32,746 nt of DNA from CAZSVE01 sp964610175. GTDB taxonomy: Bacteria; Pseudomonadota; Gammaproteobacteria; HK1. Position numbers and translations under genes: made by a program. The stretch spans positions 1 to 32,746 of the forward strand of contig CAZSVE010000030.1 in assembly GCA_964610175.1 (NCBI GenBank). Direction: 5' to 3'. Below, piece by piece: positions 14,598 through 22,754 of the stretch; within the stretch, counting starts at the first letter, position 1; every line of letters starts with the position of its first letter. The notes beneath the pieces were generated by a model. The model was not told the DNA's origin and did not search any database. It saw only the letters and a program-made list of their open reading frames with translations.

Positions 14598-16250
14598 ATG
14601 TTGAAAAAACACCCCAAATTCCCTGGCGTCAGTGGTCCCGTCGTCACTATCGTGATGGATGGTTTCGGGGTTACGCCGAATCGTGAGGGGAACGCCATCT
14701 ATCATGCCAATACGCCCACGCTCGATCGGTTATTCGCCAACTATCCCCATACGGTCCTGAAGGCCCATGGTACCGCGGTGGGTATGCCGAGTGACGAAGA
14801 TATGGGGAATTCGGAGGTCGGTCATAACGCCATGGGCGCGGGGCAGGTCTATAACCAGGGCGCATCCCTGGTAAATGATGCTATTGCCTCCGAGGCACTG
14901 TTCCAAGGCGACGCGTGGCGGGAGATTATCGGGAATGCCAAGGAGCATAATACAAGTTTGCATTTCATTGGACTTTTCTCCGACGGTAACGTCCATTCCC
15001 ATCTCGATCACTTGAAGGCAATGATCCTGCGTGCCAAGCAGGAAGGACAAAGGCGTGTGCGCATCCATATCCTCCTGGATGGCCGCGATGTCCCGGAGAC
15101 CTCTGCCCTGGAATACGTGGAGCCCTTCGAGCAGTTCCTGAAGGAAACCAAAAGTAGTGATTTCGATGTGTGTATTGCAAGTGGCGGTGGACGAATGAAT
15201 ATCACCATGGATCGCTATGAGGCCAACTGGAAGATGGTGGAAAAGGGCTGGCATACCCATGTGCTTGGGGAGGCCCCCTACTTCGAATCCGCGGCGGGTG
15301 CCGTCAAGGCATTGCGGGATGAAAAGCCGGGTGGCGTCATCGATCAAGACCTGCCTCCGTTCGTCATCACGAAGAATGGGGAACCCGTGGGTCGCATCGA
15401 GGATAACGATAGCGTGGTATTTTTCAATTTCCGGGGTGACCGGGCCATCGAGATCTCTTTGGCATTTACGGAACAAGGCTTCGATAAATTCGACCGCGTT
15501 CGATTTCCCAGGATTACCTACGCAGGTATGCTCCAGTACGATGGGGATTTGCTGATACCGAAACGGTTTTTGGTGCCACCCCCAGCCATCCAACACACCA
15601 TGGGGGAATATCTGGCTAGCGCGGGCGTTACCCAGTTTGCCACTTCGGAAACCCAGAAATACGGCCATGTGACCTATTTCTGGAATGGTAATCGAAGTGG
15701 AAAATTCGATGATGATTTGGAAACCTATGTGGAGATTCCATCGGATATCGTGCCGTTCGAGGAACGGCCCTGGATGAAATCGGCCGAGATTACCGATGAA
15801 CTGATTCGACAGTTGCATTCGAAACAACATCGTTTTCTGCGCGCCAATTATGCCAATGGTGACATGGTGGGCCACACCGGTATCTACGAGGCGACCATCG
15901 TCGGGGTGGAATCGGTGGATCTGGCGCTTCGTCGCCTGTTGCCGGCTATCGACCAACTGGGAGGCGTCGCCATCATCACCGCGGATCACGGCAACGCCGA
16001 TGAAATGTTCGAGCTGGACAAGAAAACCGGCCAACCGAAGCGCAAAGATGACGGTAGCGCCAAGGCGAAGACCGCGCATACATTGAATCCGGTGCCCTTT
16101 ATTTTCTACGATAATCGCCTCAATGCCGGTTCCATCGTCCTGCGAGGGGACGAGAAATTCGGTCTGAGTAACCTTGCTGCAACCACCGTGAATCTACTGG
16201 GCTTCGAAGCACCATTGATGTGGGATAAGGGGATTTTGGAATTCGCGTAG
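14598..16250 (+). CDS. gpmI: 2,3-bisphosphoglycerate-independent phosphoglycerate mutase
   Basis: The enzyme interconverts 3- and 2-phosphoglycerate in glycolysis and gluconeogenesis using two metal ions (usually Mn) and a phosphoserine intermediate. The 550-residue protein has the alkaline-phosphatase-like motif VTIVMDGFGV (metal ligand Asp21) and DMGNSEVGHNAMGAGQ, whose Ser72 is the catalytic nucleophile. IHILLDGRDVPETSALEYV, RANYANGDMVGHTGIYEA and ITADHGNADEM carry further ligands. It is somewhat longer than the common 510-residue form. The ATG at 14598 has GGAG at 14585. It stands alone between two repeat-filled gaps. Confidence 0.96.
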   Translation: MLKKHPKFPGVSGPVVTIVMDGFGVTPNREGNAIYHANTPTLDRLFANYPHTVLKAHGTAVGMPSDEDMGNSEVGHNAMGAGQVYNQGASLVNDAIASEALFQGDAWREIIGNAKEHNTSLHFIGLFSDGNVHSHLDHLKAMILRAKQEGQRRVRIHILLDGRDVPETSALEYVEPFEQFLKETKSSDFDVCIASGGGRMNITMDRYEANWKMVEKGWHTHVLGEAPYFESAAGAVKALRDEKPGGVIDQDLPPFVITKNGEPVGRIEDNDSVVFFNFRGDRAIEISLAFTEQGFDKFDRVRFPRITYAGMLQYDGDLLIPKRFLVPPPAIQHTMGEYLASAGVTQFATSETQKYGHVTYFWNGNRSGKFDDDLETYVEIPSDIVPFEERPWMKSAEITDELIRQLHSKQHRFLRANYANGDMVGHTGIYEATIVGVESVDLALRRLLPAIDQLGGVAIITADHGNADEMFELDKKTGQPKRKDDGSAKAKTAHTLNPVPFIFYDNRLNAGSIVLRGDEKFGLSNLAATTVNLLGFEAPLMWDKGILEFA

Positions 16251-16598
16251 CTTGCGAATGTAAGTATGGATCGTGTTTTATGGTGATTTCTCCCCGAGAG
16301 TTGGCATTTATCTTGCCGACTTTCGGAGGGAGAGGGTTGCTTTTCTCTCAATTTCGCTTGGGGCGGGATCTTGTATCTTGGTCCGAATTTCAACTGGAAG
16401 ATTTAGAATCCCAGCTCCCGAACTGGATTTCCTCATATGCAAATCAAGAGATAGCATTCTCTAGCGAAGCTTGTGCTCGAACCGACAAAGCATGACCCGG
16501 CATCGGCAGAGCAGAATAGCTGTTCTGTAGAACGTGACTCATTTGCGAAGTTGAGCGGGAAATAAACAAATTATCTTTTTTGCCCTACCTGCATCGAT
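16251..16598. other. Intergenic region between gpmI and the first STAND gene
   Basis: The 348 bases hold an R1 copy at 16461-16574 and no convincing gene. Short open frames at about 16273-16495 overlap each other in two frames and show no family resemblance. No strong ribosome-binding site precedes the next start. Confidence 0.6.
16461..16574 (+). repeat. R1 intergenic repeat, direct copy
   Basis: A complete R1 copy: CTAGCGAAGCTTGTGCTCGA, CCGACAAAGCATGACCCGGC, then GCGAAGTTGAGCGGGAAATA. It ends 24 bases before the first STAND gene, so the gene start lies right at its downstream edge. Confidence 0.88.
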
Positions 16599-18716
16599 AT
16601 GTCAGAAGTTACCTTTATTTCCAGTAAGTGGCTTTCGCCTCTTCTCAAAAAACTGATTCCATTGGACAGGAAACGTTCCGTCGGGCTTCGGGGTAAGATA
16701 GCGCAGGAGTTGGATGCGCTTTCCGATACCTTCGGTCCAGTCTTGGATCTCGTCAGCTGTTACGTGGAACCTTTTTGTCAAGACCACAGCCCAACCGATG
16801 ACCCCAAGGACCGACGCCCGATTTCTCATATCAGGGCACCGGTTTTCTCCACCATCAATACCTTTCTAAAAGGCGATTCTTCGAGGTTTACCGATAGCAG
16901 TCGACGGATGTTCGTCCTGTCCGATCCCGGTATGGGCAAGACATCGCTGCTGATGATGATAAAACTTACCCATCTTGCAGGGTTTTGGCCGCAAGGATAC
17001 GACTGTTTGTTGTTGAAGCTCGGGAAGGATACCCTGGATGTGGTGTGGCAGCATTCAGACAAGACCAACACGGTATTGTTGCTGGATGCCTTGGATGAGG
17101 ATCCCCTGGCGTTGGGCAATGTCGAGAAAAGATTGCTGGAAATATTGGAGGCTGCAGGGGACTATTACCGGGTTATCGTTTCTTGTCGTACTCGGTCTTT
17201 ATTTTCGGCTGCCACCTATCCTTCGGATTATCCTGGAGAGATTCGGATCGGTGACCATGCCTGCCTTCTGGCATTTCTCAACACGTTCGACTACGAACAA
17301 GTGGTCGATTATCTGACGAAACGTTTTCCCCACCACCTCTGTGATATCCTCGTTCACTGTAGCGATTCCCTGCGCCGAGAGGCTCGACACTTGGTGGATG
17401 AAATGGGTGCTCAGTGTTTTTCTCCCTTGTTGCTGGCCCATATCGATGACATCATGGCGGTTTGGCTGCGGAAATCGGACCCCTACAGCCTCTATCTGGC
17501 GCTGTTCCATGGTTGGATTGCGCGCGAGGAGGCCAGGTTGTACAAACTACGTAGAAAGAAGCTCGGTAATCCGCTGGATCGACGGGATCTATGGACGCTT
17601 TTCACTACCATCGCCGTATTCCTGCAACGAAGAGGAGAGCACTCTCTGTCCCGCGCTGCTCTTTACCAGTTGGAGAACGATTTTTCCCCACCGGTGGCCA
17701 ATCTCGACAGTCTCGCCTACTTCGACACGGGGGATCGCTCTCTTTTGAATCGCAATACAGCTGGTGATTTCCGCTTTATCCATTGCAGCATTCAGGAATT
17801 TCTAGTGGCCCACAGTATCCTGATCGGACAAACGGATATCATAGGGGATGCCATTCCCGTGACAGACCAGATATTGATGTTTCTGAAGGCTGCCAATGTC
17901 ATGGATCTCGACTTGCCGAAACGATTGAATTCCACGCAACCCCTGACACCAACGCCCGGATTTCACTTTTACGACCGTATGAAGGATGGTAGCCGGGGGC
18001 CGGCCATGCAACCGATCCCCGCCGGTGAATTTCTGATGGGTTCCCCCGAGGGAGAAGGGGACAAAAATGAGCATCCGCAACATCGTGTGCGCATCATGGC
18101 GCCTTTTGCACTGGGGACCTGGCCGGTTACTTTCGAAGAATATGACATCTTCTGTACTGCCACCGGGCGCAAAAAACCACATGATCAAGGTTGGGGTCGG
18201 AAACGACATCCGGTGATCAACGTTTCTTGGCAGGATGCATTGGATTATTGCGCTTGGTTATCCGAAAAAACCGGTCATCATTACCGATTGCCTTCGGAGG
18301 CGGAATGGGAGTATGCCGCCCGCGCCGGAACCCGGACTCGATATTGGTGGGGTGATGAATTCGACGATGGAAGCAGCGGTGCTCATCGTGCCAACTGCGA
18401 TGTCGATGGAAGTGTATCGGATGTTAGACAGACTTCTCTCGTGGGTAGTTTTCCTCCCAACCCCTTCGGTCTCTACGATACGGCAGGCAATGTTCGGGAG
18501 TGGACGGCTGATTGCTGGCATGACAATTATCAGAATGCACCTTCGGATGGGAGCATTTGGATGAAGGAGGATCTTGGTGACTGCGGGCAGCGCGTGGTTC
18601 GTGGCGGTTCTTGGAACAACGGTCCGCAGGAGCTTCGATCGGCGAGTCGAGGCCGGTACTATACCTCGGATGTTACCTATACCCTCCTTGGTTTTCGTCT
18701 TGCCAGAGAACTTTGA
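16599..18716 (+). CDS. STAND/NACHT-like NTPase with C-terminal FGE-type (C-type lectin-like) domain, paralog 1
   Basis: The 705-residue protein has three parts. Residues 1-100 are a module shared with the next gene (KWLSPLLKKLIPL, then a YVEPFCQ...PVFSTINTFLK region). A P-loop NTPase follows, with Walker A SDPGMGKTSL (Lys114) and Walker B VLLLDALDEDPL (Asp163), and a helical region to about 460. From residue 470 runs a formylglycine-generating-enzyme-like domain (MQPIPAGEFLMGSPEG, YRLPSEAEWEYAARAGTRT, FGLYDTAGNVREWTADCW, RVVRGGSW, GFRLAREL). The paired cysteines that make true FGEs catalytic, after GGSF, are absent, so the domain probably binds ligands. STAND proteins with a sensor domain are signal or defence switches; that role here is inferred. 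The ATG at 16599 matches the paralog's start. No effector domain is recognised. Confidence 0.85.
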   Translation: MSEVTFISSKWLSPLLKKLIPLDRKRSVGLRGKIAQELDALSDTFGPVLDLVSCYVEPFCQDHSPTDDPKDRRPISHIRAPVFSTINTFLKGDSSRFTDSSRRMFVLSDPGMGKTSLLMMIKLTHLAGFWPQGYDCLLLKLGKDTLDVVWQHSDKTNTVLLLDALDEDPLALGNVEKRLLEILEAAGDYYRVIVSCRTRSLFSAATYPSDYPGEIRIGDHACLLAFLNTFDYEQVVDYLTKRFPHHLCDILVHCSDSLRREARHLVDEMGAQCFSPLLLAHIDDIMAVWLRKSDPYSLYLALFHGWIAREEARLYKLRRKKLGNPLDRRDLWTLFTTIAVFLQRRGEHSLSRAALYQLENDFSPPVANLDSLAYFDTGDRSLLNRNTAGDFRFIHCSIQEFLVAHSILIGQTDIIGDAIPVTDQILMFLKAANVMDLDLPKRLNSTQPLTPTPGFHFYDRMKDGSRGPAMQPIPAGEFLMGSPEGEGDKNEHPQHRVRIMAPFALGTWPVTFEEYDIFCTATGRKKPHDQGWGRKRHPVINVSWQDALDYCAWLSEKTGHHYRLPSEAEWEYAARAGTRTRYWWGDEFDDGSSGAHRANCDVDGSVSDVRQTSLVGSFPPNPFGLYDTAGNVREWTADCWHDNYQNAPSDGSIWMKEDLGDCGQRVVRGGSWNNGPQELRSASRGRYYTSDVTYTLLGFRLAREL
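18600..18698 (+). other. Candidate hypervariable segment of STAND-lectin paralog 1
   Basis: This stretch runs from RGGSW to GFR at the C-terminus (from residue 668). Compared with paralog 2, the frame residues RGGSW, RSA and GFRLAR are identical while the residues between differ. Many differing codons end in C or T (AAC, TAC, TAT, ACC, GTT, CTC, CTT), as expected if AAY template codons were changed at adenines. This is the place and pattern of variable regions in diversity-generating retroelement targets. No template repeat or reverse transcriptase is in the window. Confidence 0.45.
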
Positions 18717-18954
18717 TCCCTTGCCTGGATTTCGTATTCAGAAGTGTCGATAGGGAGATACTGGAATACTACTTGTGGTAAATACAGGGACTCTCGTTAT
18801 TTCGGCAGAAAGAATCCCCGGAATCCAGTACCATGGAGGGTGACGAAGCAAACTACTCGACTATTGAGAATTCCAATAGCTACAAACGGCTCTTCATGTG
18901 GCGTCAGGCTATGGCTTCAATGCCTCCTCACACCCTACGGTATGGAGAATCGAT

Positions 18955-21060
18955 ATGCCGGAATTTACCCTCGCCTCCGCAAAGTGGTTAAAGCCCCTTT
19001 CCAAAAAGCTCATCCCGTTGGAGGAAAAGCTTGCCTTCGGTATCCGGGATGAACAAACCGAGGAATTGCACGACATCGGTGATGTCTTCGGTTTATCTTT
19101 TTTCGATCTTGCCAGGCATTACATAGAGCCCTACTGCCAGTATCATGACCCGACTGGTCATGAAGATCGGCAGTCTATCTCCCATGTTGGGAATCCGGTC
19201 TTTTCCACCATCAATACCTTCCTGAAAGATGACGTCCCGCCCTCCCATGATGGTGCTCGGCAGATGTTTATCTTTTCCGACACCGGTATGGGCAAGACTT
19301 CTCTCCTCGTGATGCTGAAGCTCAGCCAGCTCATGGACTTTTGGCCGCAAGGATACCATTGTCTACTCTTGAAGATGGGGGAAGAGACCCTGGAGAGAAT
19401 TATTGAGTATCCAAATCAGGCGGATACCGTCTTGTTGTTGGATGCCCTGGATGAAGATCCGCTTGCCTGGGGCAATTTCGAGGAAAGATTGCTTTCGATC
19501 CTGGCGGCTACCGGCAGTTATCGCCGAGTCATTATCACTTGCCACGCCCGATCATTTCCAAAGGTAGTCTACGATTCCCGGATTGATCACGGCCAGGCGC
19601 GGATCGATAGCGGTCAGGTACGAATCGGTAGTTGCATCTACCCTACGATCTACCTGATTCCGTTCGACGACGGTCAGGTGGCCCGTTACCTTGCCAGATG
19701 CTATCCCGACCAGTGGTTCGATAGGTTTTTACGCCGCGATAACTTTATGCAACGACGGGCACGAAAGCTGGTAAAGGCGATGGATTCCCTGCGCTTTTGT
19801 CCCCTGCTCCTGACCCGTATCCATGATATTCTGGCGTTGGGCGAGACGGGAATCCGAAAATATAATCTTTATACCTTTTACCAAACCCTGATCGAGACCT
19901 ATCTCGCGCGCGAGGAGTCGAAATTGCGTCGGCGGCTTATCAAGCCATCGGATCGGGAGAGCCTGTGGGTCATCTGCGTCGCCGTTGCCACGTTTCTACA
20001 AAGCAAGGGAAACCGCTCCTTGTCCCAGGCTGCCTTGAAGCAGCTGGTAGAGGAACTTTCTCTGGTTGCCGATCTCGAATGCTTCGACGTGGGGAAAGGC
20101 TCGCTTCTCGAGCGAAATAGGGATGGCGATCTTTGGTTTTTCCATAATAGCATTCAGGAATTCTTGGTGGCGCACGGTATGCTAAGCGGACAAGTAGACG
20201 TTATGGCAGATGCCGTCCGCGTAACCGACCGATTACTGGCCTTTTTGAAGGTACGCAATAAAATGGATTTTCGGTTCCCGAAGCAATCGGATATGCAACC
20301 CTACCTACCGATACCCGAACTCCATTTTTATGATGTGCTGGCAAATGGCGATCCTGGCCCCAGGATGCAGCTGATTCCGGTCGGTGAATTTCTCATGGGC
20401 TCCCAGGAGGGAAAGGGCTATAAAGACGAACGTCCGCAACATCGAGTGCGCATCGCTGCACCCTTCGCATTGGGGACCTATTCCGTTACTTTTGCCGAAT
20501 ACGATCGTTTCTGCGAGGCCACCGGGCGCCAAAAAGCATCGGACGAAGCTTGGGGTCGGGGACGATATCCCGTCATCAATATCTCCTGGTACGATGCGCA
20601 GGATTACTGTGCCTGGCTGTCCAAGGAGACCGGGGCTCGCTATCGGTTACCCAGCGAGGCCGAGTGGGAATACGCTGCCCGCGCTGGGACCAACACCAAC
20701 TATTGGTGGGGGGATGAATTTCGCCGCAACTTTGCCAACTGCGTTGGCTGTGAAAGCCTGTGGGATGATAAGCAGACGGCCCCCGTGGGTTCCTTCGCCC
20801 CCAATCCTTTCGGCCTTTTCGATACGGCGGGTAATGTGTGCGAATGGACGGCAGATTGTTGGCACGGCGATTATCGAGGTGCGCCTGTGGATGGGTGCCC
20901 TTGGGAAAAAAGGGAAGATCCTGGCGATTGTGAATGGCGTGTGACGCGCGGTGGCTCTTGGATTAGCGGTATTTGGTATCTTCGGTCGGCCAATCGGTAT
21001 TGGTTTTCCTCCGATTCCGCGAATTTCAACGTCGGCTTTCGTCTTGCCAGGGATATTTGA
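18955..21060 (+). CDS. STAND/NACHT-like NTPase with C-terminal FGE-type (C-type lectin-like) domain, paralog 2
   Basis: This 701-residue protein is a diverged tandem copy of the preceding gene and keeps the same layout: KWLKPLSKKLIPL at the start, YIEPYCQ and PVFSTINTFLK, Walker A SDTGMGKTSL with Lys again at 114, Walker B VLLLDALDEDPL, and an FGE-like domain from residue 471 (MQLIPVGEFLMGSQEGKG, YRLPSEAEWEYAARAGTNT, RVTRGGSW, GFRLARDI). The FGE catalytic cysteines are again missing. A start at 18898 is open, but the ATG at 18955 has GGAGA at 18942-18946 and aligns with paralog 1. An extra 21-base tandem duplication around residue 209 is unique to it. Tandem duplication with divergence at the ligand-binding end fits sensors with different specificities; that is inference. 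Confidence 0.85.
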   Translation: MPEFTLASAKWLKPLSKKLIPLEEKLAFGIRDEQTEELHDIGDVFGLSFFDLARHYIEPYCQYHDPTGHEDRQSISHVGNPVFSTINTFLKDDVPPSHDGARQMFIFSDTGMGKTSLLVMLKLSQLMDFWPQGYHCLLLKMGEETLERIIEYPNQADTVLLLDALDEDPLAWGNFEERLLSILAATGSYRRVIITCHARSFPKVVYDSRIDHGQARIDSGQVRIGSCIYPTIYLIPFDDGQVARYLARCYPDQWFDRFLRRDNFMQRRARKLVKAMDSLRFCPLLLTRIHDILALGETGIRKYNLYTFYQTLIETYLAREESKLRRRLIKPSDRESLWVICVAVATFLQSKGNRSLSQAALKQLVEELSLVADLECFDVGKGSLLERNRDGDLWFFHNSIQEFLVAHGMLSGQVDVMADAVRVTDRLLAFLKVRNKMDFRFPKQSDMQPYLPIPELHFYDVLANGDPGPRMQLIPVGEFLMGSQEGKGYKDERPQHRVRIAAPFALGTYSVTFAEYDRFCEATGRQKASDEAWGRGRYPVINISWYDAQDYCAWLSKETGARYRLPSEAEWEYAARAGTNTNYWWGDEFRRNFANCVGCESLWDDKQTAPVGSFAPNPFGLFDTAGNVCEWTADCWHGDYRGAPVDGCPWEKREDPGDCEWRVTRGGSWISGIWYLRSANRYWFSSDSANFNVGFRLARDI
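19579..19632 (+). repeat. In-frame 21-bp tandem duplication inside STAND paralog 2
   Basis: Two 21-base units (19579-19599 and 19600-19620) and a partial third (19621-19632) encode RIDHGQA, RIDSGQV and RIGS. The paralog has only one corresponding stretch (EIRIGD). The insertion lies after the Walker B region near the sensor strand and does not shift the frame. It is probably recent slippage. Confidence 0.7.
20947..21042 (+). other. Candidate hypervariable segment of STAND-lectin paralog 2
   Basis: This is the equivalent RGGSW-to-GFR segment (from residue 665). Between the fixed residues the codons are ATT, AGC, GGT, ATT, TGG, TAT and, after RSA, AAT, CGG, TAT, TGG, TTT, TCC, TCC, GAT, TCC, GCG, AAT, TTC, AAC, GTC. 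Most are NNY codons reachable from AAY. It is one codon shorter than in paralog 1. Ordinary divergence under loose constraint is the alternative. Confidence 0.45.
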
Positions 21061-21479
21061 ATCTTTTTCGGCTTTGAAGCATGTTTAGCGCTTCGTGCTA
21101 GGACCGGAAGGGGAATAGCCTCGGTGTGTGCGCCGGATCTCCTATGCCTTTAATTTGCTTATTTTCCGCTGATCCACGCAAATGAGTCGAGAGTCGAGCT
21201 TTACAAAACCCCAGCGGGGTTTCGCCTCAAGTCGATGAAGCATGATTTGGTATTAGCAGAGAAAAGTTAGCGTTTTGTAAAGTTCGACTCATTTGCGTGG
21301 ATCAGCGGGGAAAAAAACTGGTTTTGCTCTACTACGACGAAATCACGCTTCCATTGGTTCGAGACGAAGCCTCGCTGGAGGTTTATGCAGCAGAGATCGT
21401 TGCTCTTTCATGTTTTTCGATCATCCTTTGTCTGGATAGCTTTCAGCGAAATATCAACGAAGTACGGCATCGTCTGGAT
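21061..21479. other. Intergenic region between STAND paralog 2 and amiC, nested repeats
   Basis: The 419 bases contain no supportable gene. TAGCGCTTCGTGCTAGGACC (21088-21107) matches the reverse complement of the 4496-4516 segment. The composite R1 structure follows at 21161-21380. The two genes flanking the region converge, so a terminator is expected; the long inverted repeat could serve. Confidence 0.6.
21161..21380. repeat. Composite R1 structure with 25-bp perfect inverted ends
   Basis: A direct R1 copy (21218-21316, GCCTCAAGTCGATGAAGCAT to GCGTGGATCAGCGGGGAAAA) has an inverted copy of its own tail in front (21161-21209). The two tails share a perfect 25-base inverted match, left 21166-21190 and right 21284-21308, extended by GTCGAGCTTTACAAAAC against its complement. 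A further inverted R1 fragment (TTGGTTCGAGACGAAGCCTC) lies at 21355-21374. The whole could fold into one long hairpin and looks like a miniature inverted-repeat element. Confidence 0.8.
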
Positions 21480-22754
21480 TTATCTACGCACGGCAAGCAT
21501 GGTGTCTTGTGGTGCGTTGTTCTTCAAATACCGCAAAACCCCGGTAAGGATCGCTTTGGCTACCCGTTGTTGATGTCTTGAATTTCTGAGTCTGCGTTCT
21601 TCGTCGGGATTCGAGATAAAGGCGGTTTCTATTAGGATAGAGGGGATATCCGGAGATTTGAGAACCATAAAACCGGCTCGTTGCACTTTTTTCTTATGGG
21701 TTTTCCCCAGTTTTTTCAACTCATTGAGGATATTGGCTCCCAAGTTGATGCTGGCGTCCAATGTGGCTGTTTGAGAGAGATCCAATAGTACGGATGCGAG
21801 CAGATCGTCCTTGTCGTCCAGGCTGACGCCGCCCACCAAATCCGCCGAGTTTTCCCTATCGGCCAACCATTTTGCCGCCTCGCTACTCGCGCCCCTTTGC
21901 GATAAGACGTACACCGATGAGCCATATACCAATGGGTTACGAAATGCATCTGCGTGAATGGAAATGAACAGATCGGCCTTGTGGTTGCGTGCGATGCGCA
22001 TTCGTTTCTTGAGGCCTATGTAGTAGTCTCCATCTCGCACCAGGAAGGCCCGAATACCGTGTTTTCGGTTCAGAAGGGCCTTTAATTTTCTCCCGATTGC
22101 AAGAACGACATTCTTTTCCTTTGTACCGAGTCTGCCGGATGCCCCGGGATCTTCTCCCCCATGTCCTGGATCGATGGCCACGATGACCTTGCGCAACTTC
22201 GAAGGGGGCTGTACACGAGGTTTCGCAGTTGGTGGTTTGGACGCCGATGGCTTTGGGGATATCGATGGCTTCGGCGCCGAGGGTTTCGATGCCGATTTCC
22301 TGGGGGTTCGGGATTCATCCGATCTATAGAGATCGACAACCAGTCGATACCCGTAGTTTCGGTTAGGCTTGAGCAAAAAGCTCTTTGGATAAGCAGGACG
22401 TTTCAAGTCCAGTACGATTCGTAGATCTCGTCGCCCGTTGTGGGATGCAAAGCGTATTCGATCAAGCAATGGATCAGAGGCACTCGGCTTCGGTGGCAAG
22501 ATGCCCATATGGATATTGGGGATATCGATAACGACTCGATCGGGGTTAGGTAGCGTGAATAGAGAATGTATTACCGGCTTGCTGATGTCGAATACGACGC
22601 GCGTATGGTCCGGAGCGGGCCACATGCGCAAATTTCTGACTTCGGCGGACGATGCGAGCGCGACTTTATCGGTAACGAGAAGGGCAAGGGCGACGCTAAG
22701 GAGGCACACAAGAACCCGTGTTGCCCATGGTTTTTCGGGATGGTGGTGTTTCAA
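21480..22754 (-). CDS. amiC: N-acetylmuramoyl-L-alanine amidase (AmiC type, AMIN domain)
   Basis: AmiC-type enzymes cleave the bond between N-acetylmuramic acid and the peptide in peptidoglycan during daughter-cell separation, in the periplasm. After a signal peptide (RVLVCLLSVALALLV) comes an AMIN domain (VRNLRMWPAPDHTRVVFDIS), a Ser/Pro/Lys-rich linker and an Amidase_3 domain. Its zinc ligands are visible in VIVAIDPGHGGEDPG (His), TKEKNVVLAIGRKL (Glu), LFISIHADAF (His) and the catalytic Glu in ILIETAFISNPDEE. The frame is open up to an ATG at 22910, but the added residues do not look like an exported N-terminus; the TTG at 22754 begins just before the signal peptide and is preferred, with moderate certainty. 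It is transcribed convergently with the STAND genes and divergently from leuB. Confidence 0.92.
   Translation of the reverse strand: MKHHHPEKPWATRVLVCLLSVALALLVTDKVALASSAEVRNLRMWPAPDHTRVVFDISKPVIHSLFTLPNPDRVVIDIPNIHMGILPPKPSASDPLLDRIRFASHNGRRDLRIVLDLKRPAYPKSFLLKPNRNYGYRLVVDLYRSDESRTPRKSASKPSAPKPSISPKPSASKPPTAKPRVQPPSKLRKVIVAIDPGHGGEDPGASGRLGTKEKNVVLAIGRKLKALLNRKHGIRAFLVRDGDYYIGLKKRMRIARNHKADLFISIHADAFRNPLVYGSSVYVLSQRGASSEAAKWLADRENSADLVGGVSLDDKDDLLASVLLDLSQTATLDASINLGANILNELKKLGKTHKKKVQRAGFMVLKSPDIPSILIETAFISNPDEERRLRNSRHQQRVAKAILTGVLRYLKNNAPQDTMLAVRR

Noticed and set aside
18744..19052. Reading frame between the two STAND genes
   Set aside because: It overlaps the start of paralog 2 in another frame, has no recognisable domain and no good ribosome-binding site.
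16599..21060. Sulfatase-modifying (formylglycine-generating) enzymes
   Set aside because: The fold is similar but the paired active-site cysteines after the GGS motif are absent and no sulfatase gene is nearby.
21297..21581. Small plus-strand gene between STAND paralog 2 and amiC
   Set aside because: It begins in R1 repeat DNA and ends inside the well-supported amiC gene on the opposite strand.
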